NCBI RefSeq assembly: GCF_004320525.1
Contig: NZ_SIHX01000005.1
Location: forward strand, 124,001 to 188,000
Direction: 5' to 3'
Length of the DNA: 64,000 nucleotides
Origin: Arthrobacter sp. S39
GTDB lineage: Bacteria; Actinomycetota; Actinomycetes; Actinomycetales; Micrococcaceae
In this document: one piece after another, positions 24,855 through 33,170 of the stretch
Position numbering within the stretch: position 1 is the stretch's first letter
How the letters are laid out: each line of letters starts with the position of its first letter
Translations under genes and position numbers: made by a program
Notes under the pieces: generated by a model
Seen by the model: the letters and a program-made list of their open reading frames with translations, nothing else
Told to the model about the DNA's origin: nothing
Database searches by the model: none

Positions 24855-25511
24855 ATGTGGGGAACAGGCGTCGCTTCCGCAGGCTCGACGGACAACCTGG
24901 GCGGCCTGGTGGGCTTCGCGGCGAGGGGCATCGAAAGCCTCGGCGAATGGGGCGTGGGCCTCTTCACCCTGGCAGAAACTGTCCTTCCGCCCATTCCCAG
25001 CGAGGTGATCCTCCCGCTGGCCGGGTACCTGGCCAAACAGGGATCCCTGAACCTGCTGCTTGTCTTCATCACCAGCACGATGGGTGCCTACGCCGGTGCC
25101 CTCCTGCTGTATTGGCTCGGGGCCAAACTCGGACTCGAGCGGTCCATTCGTGGCCTGTCGAAGCTTCCCTTGGTGGACCGGGAGGATTTTGACAACGCCG
25201 CGGACTGGTTCCGCCGCCACGGCCGGTCCTCGATCTTCTTTGGCCGGCTGCTCCCCGGCGTGCGGAGCCTCATTTCACTGCCCGCCGGTGCGTCCAGCAT
25301 GCACCTGGCCACGTTCAGCCTCTATACGCTCGCGGGGAGCGGGCTGTGGAACGGCGCCCTCATCGGCCTGGGCTATGCGGTTGGTTCGCAGTACCAGGTG
25401 ATCGAACAGTATTCACGGTTCCTCAACTACGCCGTGTACGCCGCGCTGGGGCTGATGGTGGTGTGGCTCGTCGTCAGGAGTGTCCGGCGCAGCAAGAACG
25501 CCAGGTCCTAA
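24855..25511 (+). CDS. DedA family membrane protein
   Basis: 218 residues with four to five membrane helices. The DedA (SNARE-associated/VTT) signature is clear: ETVLPPIPSEVILPLAGYLA with paired prolines and a Glu, then GAYAGALLLYWLGAKLG and FFGRLLPGVRSLISLPAGAS with the conserved Arg residues. DedA proteins support lipid carrier and phospholipid translocation and membrane homeostasis. The start at 24855 is preferred because GGGGA lies six bases before it; an ATG two codons earlier has no such spacing. It is convergent with the marR gene (25 bp apart). Confidence 0.88.
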   Translation: MWGTGVASAGSTDNLGGLVGFAARGIESLGEWGVGLFTLAETVLPPIPSEVILPLAGYLAKQGSLNLLLVFITSTMGAYAGALLLYWLGAKLGLERSIRGLSKLPLVDREDFDNAADWFRRHGRSSIFFGRLLPGVRSLISLPAGASSMHLATFSLYTLAGSGLWNGALIGLGYAVGSQYQVIEQYSRFLNYAVYAALGLMVVWLVVRSVRRSKNARS

Positions 25512-25536
25512 GGACGCTAAGCCTAAAGGGACGCCA

Positions 25537-26043
25537 TCAGTCCGTGAAGTCGCCGGCGTTCCGGCGGAAGCTGCCCAGGATCCGGATGAGCTGATCCACA
25601 TCTGCCGATTCGAAACCCGACTGGCCAAACACCTCGGAGTTCAGTACCGCCGTCGCGCGCTTCGCCACGGTGCGGCCCTCCGACGTGAGCTCGATCAGGG
25701 TGGTGCGGCCGTCCGTTGGATGCGGCGAGCGGGCTACCAGCCCGGCTCTTTCCAGCCGGTCGACGGCGTTGGTCACGGAGGTGGGATGGACCTGGAGCAG
25801 TGCGCTGGCCTTGTTCATGGGCAGCGCCCCGCTGCGGGCGAAGCTGAGCAGGGCAAGCAGTTCGTAGCGGGCAAACGTCAGTCCGAACGGTTTCAGGACG
25901 CTTTCGATCCGGGCCAGCAGGATCTGCTGGGTCCGCATGATGGCCGTAATGGCCGCCATGGGCGCGGCGACGTCAGACCAGCCACGCTCCTCCCAGTTGT
26001 GCTGGGCGTCGGCGATGGGATCGCGGGGCAGCGGTGCGCCCAT
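25537..26043 (-). CDS. MarR family transcriptional regulator
   Basis: 168 residues with a winged-helix DNA-binding core. LTFARYELLALLSFARSGAL leads into MNKASALLQVHPTSVTNAVD (recognition helix), and the wing ARSPHPTDGRTTLIELTSEG has the conserved Asp-Gly-Arg. It lies 3 bp after the acyl-CoA synthetase gene on the same strand, so they share a transcript. A perfect 16-bp palindrome before that synthetase gene is a plausible site for this repressor. An acyl-CoA or aromatic-CoA effector would fit the neighbourhood but is inferred. Confidence 0.9.
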   Translation of the reverse strand: MGAPLPRDPIADAQHNWEERGWSDVAAPMAAITAIMRTQQILLARIESVLKPFGLTFARYELLALLSFARSGALPMNKASALLQVHPTSVTNAVDRLERAGLVARSPHPTDGRTTLIELTSEGRTVAKRATAVLNSEVFGQSGFESADVDQLIRILGSFRRNAGDFTD

Positions 26044-26046
26044 CCC

Positions 26047-27804
26047 TCAGCCCTTCAAACCGGGGAAATCGGCTTCTGAATACTCGATTCCGGCTCCTTC
26101 GGGGAGCGCGGCACCGCCGGGGTCCAGGTCCCCGCCGTGCCGCAGTTCCTCGTTGTGCCGCAGTTCCACCCGGCGGATCTTGCCGGAGATGGTCTTTGGC
26201 AGGGCCGCGAATTCCAGCCGCCTGATGCGCTTGAACGGGGCCAGGTGGTCGCGGCAGTACCGGAGGATGTCCTCGGCCAGTTCAGGCCCGGGTTCATGCC
26301 CGGCGGCCAGCACCACGTAGGCCTTGGGGACGGACAGTTTCAGGGCATCGGGGGAGGGTACAACGGCTGCTTCAGCAACGGCCGGATGTTCGATCAGCAC
26401 ACTCTCAAGCTCGAACGGGGAGAGCCGGTAGTCGGAGGATTTGAAGACGTCGTCGTCGCGGCCCACGTAGGTGATGATGCCGCGCTCATCTCTGCTGGCC
26501 ATGTCACCCGTGTGGTAGTAGCCGCCACGGAACGCCTCGGCGGTCCTTTCCGCATCCCCGTAGTAGGACTTCATCAGCCCCGCGGGCCGGGGATCCAGGC
26601 GGAGGCAGAGCTCGCCGTCGTCCGTCTCTTTCCCGGTGTTCGGGTCCACCAGCACCACGTCGTAGCCGGGAAGCGGCTGGCCCATCGCGCCGATCTTGAC
26701 CGGCTGGCCCGGGGTGTTGGCGACCTGGACGGTGGTTTCGGTCTGGCCGAAGCCGTCGCGGATGATCTGCTTCCAGGCGCGCTGCACCTGCCCGATCACC
26801 TCGGCGTTGAGCGGCTCACCGGCGGAGACCACCTTGGTAGGCGGGGTCTTCAAAAGGGTCAGGTCGGCCTGGATGAGCATGCGCCAGACAGTGGGCGGGG
26901 CGCAGAAGCTGGTCACGTTTTCGCGGTCCATCTGTTCCATCAGTGCACGGGCATCGAATCGTTCATAGTTGTAGATAAAGACGCAGGCTTCGGCGATCCA
27001 CGGCGTGAAAACGTTGGACCAGGCGTGCTTGGCCCAGCCGGGCGAGGCGACGTTCAGGTGCACGTCCCCTGGTTCCAGCCCGATCCAGAACATCGTGGAC
27101 AGGTGGCCCACGGGGTAGGACGTGTGGGTGTGCTCCACGAGTTTGGCCTTGGACGTGGTGCCGGAGGTGAAGTAAAGCAGCAGCGTCTCGTCCGCGGCGG
27201 TGGGGGCGTCCGCGGCAAAGGTGGTTGCCGCCGTCGTCGCGCCCGCGTACTGGAGGGCGTCGGGATTGGCTGCTTCGGGACTGCCGGAAGTGCCGCCGTC
27301 GGCGATTTCGATGAGCCGGTAATCGCCGGGTACGCCGGCGAACTTGCCGATGTTGGAACTCCCGACGGCGGCCCAGCCTGCCTCGCCGCGCTCCACCCGG
27401 TCCACCAGGTCCGCCGGACCCATGAGGGTGGTGGTGGGGATCAGGACAATCCCCAGCTTGATGCCGGCCAGCATCAGCTCCCACAGCTCCACCTGGTTGC
27501 CCAGCATGATGATCATGCGGTCGCCGCGGCGGACGCCCTGGCTCCTAAGCCAGTTGGCCACCTGGCTGGAACGGGCGGCCAGGTCCGCGAAGCTGCGGCG
27601 GGTTGCTGAGCCGTCCTGCTCCACGATCACCAGGGCAGGCTTGTCTCCCCGGGCGGGGTCGGCGGCGATCTGGTCGAACCAGTCCAGGGCGAAGTTGAAT
27701 TCCTCGAACCGTGGCCACCGGAACTCCTCCCGGGCCTGGCCGTAGTCGGAACGGAGGGCCAGCAGGCGGTCGCGTGCTGCGCGGAAGTCGTCGGTGACTG
27801 TCAT
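26047..27804 (-). CDS. AMP-dependent acyl-CoA synthetase
   Basis: 585 residues, ANL superfamily. It activates a carboxylic acid with ATP and CoA through an acyl-adenylate. The P-loop-like A3 motif LLYFTSGTTSKAKLVEHTH, the aromatic/acyl pocket region around FCAPPTVWRM, A5 RDGFGQTETTV, A7 YYHTGDMASRDERGIITYVG with the hinge Asp, and A10 LPKTISGKIRRVEL with the catalytic Lys are all present. The early GDRMIIMLGNQVELWELMLA stretch is typical of acetate/medium-chain enzymes. It is divergent from an acyl-CoA dehydrogenase and co-transcribed with marR, suggesting a short- or branched-chain acid substrate (inference). Confidence 0.92.
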   Translation of the reverse strand: MTVTDDFRAARDRLLALRSDYGQAREEFRWPRFEEFNFALDWFDQIAADPARGDKPALVIVEQDGSATRRSFADLAARSSQVANWLRSQGVRRGDRMIIMLGNQVELWELMLAGIKLGIVLIPTTTLMGPADLVDRVERGEAGWAAVGSSNIGKFAGVPGDYRLIEIADGGTSGSPEAANPDALQYAGATTAATTFAADAPTAADETLLLYFTSGTTSKAKLVEHTHTSYPVGHLSTMFWIGLEPGDVHLNVASPGWAKHAWSNVFTPWIAEACVFIYNYERFDARALMEQMDRENVTSFCAPPTVWRMLIQADLTLLKTPPTKVVSAGEPLNAEVIGQVQRAWKQIIRDGFGQTETTVQVANTPGQPVKIGAMGQPLPGYDVVLVDPNTGKETDDGELCLRLDPRPAGLMKSYYGDAERTAEAFRGGYYHTGDMASRDERGIITYVGRDDDVFKSSDYRLSPFELESVLIEHPAVAEAAVVPSPDALKLSVPKAYVVLAAGHEPGPELAEDILRYCRDHLAPFKRIRRLEFAALPKTISGKIRRVELRHNEELRHGGDLDPGGAALPEGAGIEYSEADFPGLKG

Positions 27805-27822
27805 GGTGGCGCCCTTTCAACA

Positions 27823-27838
27823 AGTGATGCGCATCACT
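27823..27838. promoter_or_regulatory. Perfect 16-bp palindrome between divergent acyl-CoA genes
   Basis: AGTGATGCGCATCACT is a perfect palindrome 19 bp upstream of the acyl-CoA synthetase start and 65 bp upstream of the acyl-CoA dehydrogenase start. Size and symmetry fit a MarR or TetR operator. The marR gene at the end of the synthetase transcript is the nearest candidate. Confidence 0.7.
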
Positions 27839-27902
27839 GGTTATCCAACTCTGTGCAATATACTAGGACATCCAAGGGTTTGGAAGAGCGAAGGGACACC
27901 GT

Positions 27903-29129
27903 ATGCCCGTGCCGCCACAACGACGTGATGAAGACGCCGTGACCGCAGCCCCGGCGGCACCGGCAGCCACGCTGCCATTTCCGGAGGCGGACCTGATGTA
28001 CATCGTGGACCTGCTGCCGGGGCACGAGAAGGACCGCTACCTGGAGATCCGGGAGTTTCTGCAGGCCTCCGTCCGGCAGGCCTCGATCGACTACTGGAAC
28101 CGCGAGGAATTCCCGTTCGGCCTCCTGGCGGAAATGGGCAAGCATGGCCTGGGCGGGCTGCAGACGGACGGCAGCTCCAAGCTCTTCAAGGGCCTGATGT
28201 ACGTGGAAGTGGCCCGGGCCGATGTGTCCCTTTCGGCGCTGGTGGGCATCCACAACGAGCTGATCGTGGGAATGATCCATGAACTCGGTTCTCCGGAGCA
28301 GAAAGAACGCTGGCTGCCCGGGCTGACCTCCTTTGCCCAGCTTGGCGCGTTTGCCCTGACCGAGCCGGACCATGGCTCGGATATCGCGGGCGGCCTGGCC
28401 ACGACTGCCCGTCTGGAGGGCGGCGATTGGGTGATCAACGGCGCCAAACGCTGGATCGGTGCCGGAACCATTGCCGACTTTGCGCTGGTCTGGGCACGGG
28501 ACGACGCGGACGGGCAGATCAAGGGCTTCATAGTTGAGACGGACCGGCCCGGTTACTCGGCCACGAAGATCTCCAACAAGATCGGCCTGCGGATCATGCA
28601 GAACGCGGACATCGTCCTGGACAACGTGCGGATTCCGGAGTCCAACATGCTGCCGGGCGCCACCGACTTCTCCAAAGCCAACGATCTCCTGCGGGACTCA
28701 CGCGCCTGGGTGGGCTGGCAAGGTGCCGGCATCCAGCTGGCGGCCTTCGACGTCGCCCGTTCGTACTCCGTGCACCGGAAACAGTTCGGCAGGGAGCTGG
28801 CACGTTTCCAGCTGATCCAGCAGCAGCTCGCCGAAATCCTGGGCAACGCCTCCGCATCGCTGGCGCTCATGGCCCAGCTGGCCCGGATCCAGGAGGATGG
28901 CAAACTGGAAATGGTGCAGGCCGCCATGGCCAAGTCCACTAGCACCCGGCTGGCGCGCGCGTCCGTGGCGATGGGCCGCTCCATCCTGGGCGGCAACGGC
29001 ATCAGCACGGATTTCGAGATGGGGAAACTCTTCGGCGACGCGGAAGTCCTGTACACCTATGAGGGCAGCTACGAAATCAATTCACTGATTGTGGGCCGCG
29101 GCGTCACCGGAATGTCCGCCTTCGTTTAA
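27903..29129 (+). CDS. Acyl-CoA dehydrogenase
   Basis: 408 residues, FAD-dependent flavoprotein that makes a 2,3-double bond in acyl-CoA. Marks are QLGAFALTEPDHGSDIAGGL (FAD and substrate contacts), GAKRWIGAGTIADFALVWAR, RAWVGWQGAGIQLAAFDVAR, and the catalytic Glu387 in TYEGSYEINSLIVGR. The YEG-type ending and the GCDH-like middle part place it nearer to glutaryl-CoA/isobutyryl-type dehydrogenases than to long-chain ones. It is divergent from the acyl-CoA synthetase and close to the valine operon, so an isobutyryl- or 2-methylacyl-CoA substrate is possible but unproven. Confidence 0.93.
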   Translation: MPVPPQRRDEDAVTAAPAAPAATLPFPEADLMYIVDLLPGHEKDRYLEIREFLQASVRQASIDYWNREEFPFGLLAEMGKHGLGGLQTDGSSKLFKGLMYVEVARADVSLSALVGIHNELIVGMIHELGSPEQKERWLPGLTSFAQLGAFALTEPDHGSDIAGGLATTARLEGGDWVINGAKRWIGAGTIADFALVWARDDADGQIKGFIVETDRPGYSATKISNKIGLRIMQNADIVLDNVRIPESNMLPGATDFSKANDLLRDSRAWVGWQGAGIQLAAFDVARSYSVHRKQFGRELARFQLIQQQLAEILGNASASLALMAQLARIQEDGKLEMVQAAMAKSTSTRLARASVAMGRSILGGNGISTDFEMGKLFGDAEVLYTYEGSYEINSLIVGRGVTGMSAFV

Positions 29130-29142
29130 TTGCAAACGCGAA

Positions 29143-29181
29143 AACTCCCCCGCCAGTGCGAAAAGCACCAATGGGGGAGTT
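29143..29181. terminator. Bidirectional terminator between acyl-CoA dehydrogenase and cold-shock gene
   Basis: Arms AACTCCCCC (29143-29151) and GGGGGAGTT (29173-29181), with an inner GTGC/GCAC pairing. Read on the minus strand the stem is followed by TTTTCG, giving a usable intrinsic terminator for the cold-shock gene; on the plus strand it closes the dehydrogenase transcript. Confidence 0.8.
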
Positions 29182-29192
29182 CCCTTGAGACG

Positions 29193-29396
29193 TTACAGCG
29201 GGCGGATGTTCTCTGCCTGCGGGCCCTTCGGACCCTGGGTCACATCGAATTCGACCTTCTGGTTCTCGTCCAGTGAGCGGTAGCCGCTGCTGGCAATTGC
29301 CGAGTAGTGCGCGAAAACGTCAGCGGATCCGTCATCCGGAGCGATGAAGCCAAAGCCTTTTTCGGCGTTGAACCATTTAACTGTGCCTGTTGCCAT
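29193..29396 (-). CDS. Cold-shock protein (CspA family)
   Basis: 67 residues, a single cold-shock domain that binds single-stranded RNA/DNA and melts mRNA structure. [18 protein letters not shown] opens with the RNP1-type KGFGFI, and the RNP2-type segment reads VFAHYS (VFVHFS in most relatives). The end [13 protein letters not shown] is typical. The start at 29396 is fixed by an AAGGAAG ribosome-binding site; a longer upstream opening would add 28 residues unlike the family. The gap of about 160 bp upstream may hold the structured leader common for such genes. Confidence 0.95.
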   Translation of the reverse strand: MATGTVKWFNAEKGFGFIAPDDGSADVFAHYSAIASSGYRSLDENQKVEFDVTQGPKGPQAENIRPL

Positions 29397-29556
29397 TGCT
29401 ATTGCTACTTCCTTTGTAACCCTTTTCTGGTCCTGCTCCAACGGCAGGCAGATGGCGGAGATGATCCCCCGCTGTCTCAAACCTAGGGGGCGGACGGTGG
29501 GCGTGCAATAGCTGCCGTCATCAACTATTCAAGCTGTAACCTGCCGGAAATAGATG

Positions 29557-30612
29557 TTAAGGCTTAAGCAGCACCTTGATGGCCCGGCGTTCATCCATCG
29601 CTTTGTACGCTTCTGCCGCTTCCTCAAGGGGCATTTCGACGTCGAACACCCGGCCGGGATTGATGCGGCCGGCCAGCACGTCGTCGAGCAGCTCGGGGAT
29701 GTAGGTGCGGGCGGGCGCCATGCCGCCGGACACTGTGATGTTTTTGTCGAACAGGTAGCGCAGCGGTATTTCGGCGCCGCCAGTGGGAACCCCCACGAAG
29801 CCCAGGGCGCCGCCGGGGCGGACCGAGTGCAGGGCCTGTTCCATGGATTCCTTCGTCCCGACGCATTCGAGGACCGAGTCGGCGAGCACCCCGCCCAGGA
29901 GTTCGCGGACCTTCGCCACGCCGTCGTCTCCGCGTTCTTCCACGATGTCCGTGGCGCCGAATTCGCGGGCGATGGCCTGCCGGTCGGCGTGCCGGGACAT
30001 GGCAATGATCCGCTCGGCGCCCAGCCGCTTGGCCGCCAGCACGCCGCAGAGCCCCACCGCGCCGTCGCCGACCACCACAACGGTGCGGCCGGGGGAGACC
30101 TGGGCGGAGAGGGCGGCGTGGTGGCCGGTGGCCATGACGTCGGACAGGGTGAGCAGGTTCTTTCGGAGGGCGTCGTCAGGCTCCCCGGTGAGCGGAACCT
30201 TGACCAGGGTGGACTCAGCCAGCGGAACGCGCACTGCCTCGCCCTGGCCGCCGTCGATCTTCACCCCGGAGTCGTCCCGGCCGCCCCAGCCGGCCAGCCG
30301 GGCGCACGCCACGGTGACGCCGTTGCGGCACTGCGGGCATTCGCCGCAGCTGACCACAAACGGTGCAATGACGAAGTCGCCCGCCGTCAGCTCCATGACT
30401 TCGGCGCCGGTGCTCTCCACAACGCCGATGAACTCGTGGCCGATGGCGGTGGGACGGCGGGTGGGCTTGACGCCGCGGTAGGGCCAGAGGTCCGAGCCGC
30501 AGACGCATGATGCCGTCACCCTGACCACCGCATCGGTGGGCAGCTGGACCGTTGGATAGTCGCGGTCTTCCACCCTGATATCGCCGGGGCCGTGGATGAT
30601 CGTGGCACGCAT
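29557..30612 (-). CDS. Zinc-dependent dehydrogenase (threonine/alcohol dehydrogenase-like, MDR family)
   Basis: 351 residues from ATG 30612, the normal MDR length. Catalytic zinc ligands are in VTASCVCGSDLWPY (Cys) and AIGHEFIGVVE (His-Glu), and the structural zinc site is CGECPQCRNGVTVAC. The Rossmann motif is VVVVGDGAVGLCGVLAAKRL. It oxidises an alcohol or polyol with NAD(P). It is the last gene of the minus-strand aldarate operon (40 bp after the TIM-barrel-like gene), which suggests a sugar-acid or polyol substrate. The exact substrate cannot be read, and a generic alcohol dehydrogenase role remains possible. Confidence 0.9.
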   Translation of the reverse strand: MRATIIHGPGDIRVEDRDYPTVQLPTDAVVRVTASCVCGSDLWPYRGVKPTRRPTAIGHEFIGVVESTGAEVMELTAGDFVIAPFVVSCGECPQCRNGVTVACARLAGWGGRDDSGVKIDGGQGEAVRVPLAESTLVKVPLTGEPDDALRKNLLTLSDVMATGHHAALSAQVSPGRTVVVVGDGAVGLCGVLAAKRLGAERIIAMSRHADRQAIAREFGATDIVEERGDDGVAKVRELLGGVLADSVLECVGTKESMEQALHSVRPGGALGFVGVPTGGAEIPLRYLFDKNITVSGGMAPARTYIPELLDDVLAGRINPGRVFDVEMPLEEAAEAYKAMDERRAIKVLLKP

Positions 30613-30652
30613 AACTGCTCCTGTCGGGCATGGACGAAGGGGAATACCGAGT

Positions 30653-31843
30653 CTAGCCCCGGCAGGCCGCCAAGGCGCCGGCAGCCGCGTCGAGGCGGCG
30701 GGTGGAGGCCAGTCCCAGGTGGTACAGGTGGAGTTCGCTGCTACCGGCTTCGAGGAGAGCGGCCCACTCCCGTGCCATAGAGCCGGCGTCGGCAGCTTTC
30801 GGCGGCAATAACAGCACGTACGAGCCCACCCGCGCCTCCGGCGCCGCCGCCCGCATCGCCGAGACGGTGGCGGCTCCCTGGGCCGTGTCTCCCCAACAGG
30901 GAACGACGGCGGTGACCTCGCCCATGCGCGGCCACAGTTGGCTGCGGCGGAGTGCTTCCACCGGAGCGAACGGCCCCGTGGACCACGGATCAGGCGAGGC
31001 ATGGATCGAAATCCTGGGCGTGGTTCCGGAGTCCGCAACCACCGCCAGGCACGCATCCAGCAGGGCCGCCGTCGCGCTCCATCTGGTGTCCAGCAGCGGC
31101 AGGAATTCCTGGGCGCCGGACGCCGTTTCCGGCGTGGTGTGTGGATCGTCCGCCCGCAGAATTTCCTGCCGTACCCGGTTCCGTAGTGGCCCCGACGCCA
31201 TTCCGCGCGCGTCGTAGGCGGAACAGCAGGCCGCGCAGAAGCACAAGGACAGGAGCGCCTGCACCCAGGGGGAATACTCGGCCCCGTCGGTTTTCTCATG
31301 CTGGTTCTGGTGGCCGAAGCCGAGAGGGCCCGCCGCTTCAAGGACCAACCCGTCGGGCCGGCCGCGCTGCAGTACTTGTGCCACCAGCGTGGCGGCGTAC
31401 CTGCGTACTTCCGGATGCGAAGGGCACAGGGCGTGGCGGTATGTTTCTCCGAAGGCGTTCCGCACGCTGAACTCAGGCAGCCCCGTCCCGAGCGCACTTG
31501 AATGCGTCAGGACCGTCCAGGCATCGACGGGAAGCCCCGTGCTGCGGATAACGGCGGCCGCCGCGGAGAAGGAGTCATCGGTTCCCGTCCATTCCGCAGC
31601 ATCCGCCGGAGTCAGTGACTGGCCGTTCCAGGCATTGCCTGCCGGCACGTAGAGGGCTGCGGACCGGGCGTCCACGACCCGGCGTTCCGGATGCCGGGGC
31701 GTGGCTGCGCGCACCGAGTGGTACGCCGCAGCCAACGCGACCCGGCTGACTCCCGTTGCCCTGATGCAGGCGGCCGCGTCAGGGTCCCCGAGGACGTCCC
31801 ATGGATAGAGGTAGCCTGTAGCGCTCCGCATGGGTTGAGTCAC
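30653..31843 (-). CDS. Unnamed TIM-barrel-like protein of the aldarate operon
   Basis: 396 residues from GTG 31843, which overlaps the glucarate dehydratase stop by 4 bp (GTGA). I recognise no named family. The layout looks like a (beta/alpha)8 barrel: a first strand GVSRVALAAAYHSVRA, then LPVDAWTVLTHSSALG, the boundary motif HALCPSHPEVRRYAATLV, PDGLVLEAAGPLGFGHQNQH, a cysteine cluster SLCFCAACCSAY, and late strands such as PRISIHAS and VTAVVPCWGD. There is no signal peptide. The alternation of strand-end Glu and Asp residues and the CFCAAC cluster suggest an enzyme, perhaps metal-dependent. Tight coupling to gudD suggests a role in aldarate or uronate use. No reaction is claimed. Confidence 0.8.
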   Translation of the reverse strand: MTQPMRSATGYLYPWDVLGDPDAAACIRATGVSRVALAAAYHSVRAATPRHPERRVVDARSAALYVPAGNAWNGQSLTPADAAEWTGTDDSFSAAAAVIRSTGLPVDAWTVLTHSSALGTGLPEFSVRNAFGETYRHALCPSHPEVRRYAATLVAQVLQRGRPDGLVLEAAGPLGFGHQNQHEKTDGAEYSPWVQALLSLCFCAACCSAYDARGMASGPLRNRVRQEILRADDPHTTPETASGAQEFLPLLDTRWSATAALLDACLAVVADSGTTPRISIHASPDPWSTGPFAPVEALRRSQLWPRMGEVTAVVPCWGDTAQGAATVSAMRAAAPEARVGSYVLLLPPKAADAGSMAREWAALLEAGSSELHLYHLGLASTRRLDAAAGALAACRG

Positions 31844-33129
31844 CAGCGGGGCAGGTCTGCGGTGTACTCGGGGACGAACCGCTGCATGTAGCCGGTGTCA
31901 TCCCGGGCGGTCATCTTTGCGTCGAGGTACTGCTGGTGCAGTTCCGCGAGTTTTTCCCGGTCCAGCTCCACTCCGAGGCCCGGACCGGGCGGCACCGCTA
32001 CGCTGCCGTCAACAAAACGCAGGGTGCCGGGTTTGATAACGTCGTTGTGGCCGTTCCACGGGTAGTGCGTGTCGCAGGCGTAGGTGAGGGCCGGCGTGGC
32101 CGCGGCAACGTGGACCATGGCGGCGAGGCTGATGCCCAGGTGGGAGTTCGAATGCATGGACAGTCCCAGGCCGAAGGTCTGGCACAGGGTGCCCAGCTCC
32201 CGGGTGTGGCGTAGTCCGCCCCAGTAATGATGGTCGCCCAGGATGACCTGGACCGAGTCCAGTTCCACGCTGCGCTTGATGTGGTCGAAGGCCACCACGC
32301 ACATGTTGGTGGCCAGCGGCATGGCAGCGGTGGCCGCCACCTCACTCATTCCTTCGAGGCCGGGGGTCGGGTCTTCGAGGTATTCGAGCAGGCCTTCTGT
32401 CTCCTTGGCCACCCACTGCGACGTCTCCACAGTCCAGGCCGTGTTGGGGTCCAGGCGGAGCGGCATCTCCGGGAACGCTTCCCGCAGGGCCTTGATGGCT
32501 TCGATTTCCTGGGCCGGCGGGAACACGCCGCCTTTGAGCTTGATGGACTTGAACCCGTATTCGGCAATCATCTTCTGCGCCTGCCGGACGATGCCTGCAG
32601 GGTCCAGGGCCTCGCCCCATTCGTCGGTGATGGCCGGACTGCCGTCCAGTGCTGGATGCTCGGCCCACTTGTAGAACAGGTAAGCGCTGAAGGGGACTTC
32701 ATCCCGGACGGTGCCGCCGAGGAGCTCGCTCACGGTGCGGCCGGTGGCATGGCCCTGGATGTCCAGTGCGGCCACTTCGAAGGCGGAGAAGACGGCAGCC
32801 TTTTCGAAGGAGGACAGCGCCGGGTCCAGGGCCTCGTTGATGAGCTGTTCCATCATGGACGTGTCAAAAACACTGAGGCCCTTGATGGCGGCGGCGCCCA
32901 CGGCGAGGTTGTCCAGCCGGCTCTGGCCGCCGGCGCATTCGCCCAGGCCCAGCAGGCCGTTGGCGGTTCTGACTTCGATGACCACGCGGTGGACCAGGGG
33001 TTCGTGGACCCCGACGGCGTTCAGCAGCGGCGGGTCGGAGAAGGCGATGGGGGTGATGGTGATGTCGGCGATTTTCAGGTCGGCCGCCGTGGGTGTGGTG
33101 GTGGACGTGAGGACAGTGCTGGTATGCAT
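31840..33129 (-). CDS. gudD: Glucarate dehydratase (enolase superfamily)
   Basis: 429 residues. It dehydrates D-glucarate (and usually L-idarate) to 5-dehydro-4-deoxy-D-glucarate. The enolase-superfamily GlucD pattern is complete: KLKGG with bases Lys197 and Lys199, DPNTAW with metal ligand Asp227 and Asn229, EDPTPG with the next ligand, and MHSNSHLGISL with the candidate catalytic His330. The Lys199-Asp227 spacing of 28 is that of characterised glucarate dehydratases. The N-terminal capping domain includes the FSDPPLLNAVGVHEPLVHR substrate loop. It lies between a CUT1 importer and the unnamed barrel protein. The next enzymes to 2-oxoglutarate are not in this window. Confidence 0.95.
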   Translation of the reverse strand: MHTSTVLTSTTTPTAADLKIADITITPIAFSDPPLLNAVGVHEPLVHRVVIEVRTANGLLGLGECAGGQSRLDNLAVGAAAIKGLSVFDTSMMEQLINEALDPALSSFEKAAVFSAFEVAALDIQGHATGRTVSELLGGTVRDEVPFSAYLFYKWAEHPALDGSPAITDEWGEALDPAGIVRQAQKMIAEYGFKSIKLKGGVFPPAQEIEAIKALREAFPEMPLRLDPNTAWTVETSQWVAKETEGLLEYLEDPTPGLEGMSEVAATAAMPLATNMCVVAFDHIKRSVELDSVQVILGDHHYWGGLRHTRELGTLCQTFGLGLSMHSNSHLGISLAAMVHVAAATPALTYACDTHYPWNGHNDVIKPGTLRFVDGSVAVPPGPGLGVELDREKLAELHQQYLDAKMTARDDTGYMQRFVPEYTADLPRW

Positions 33130-33170
33130 GGAACTTCTTTCGTGGGAAGGGCGGGACGGGCTGGCCTGCC

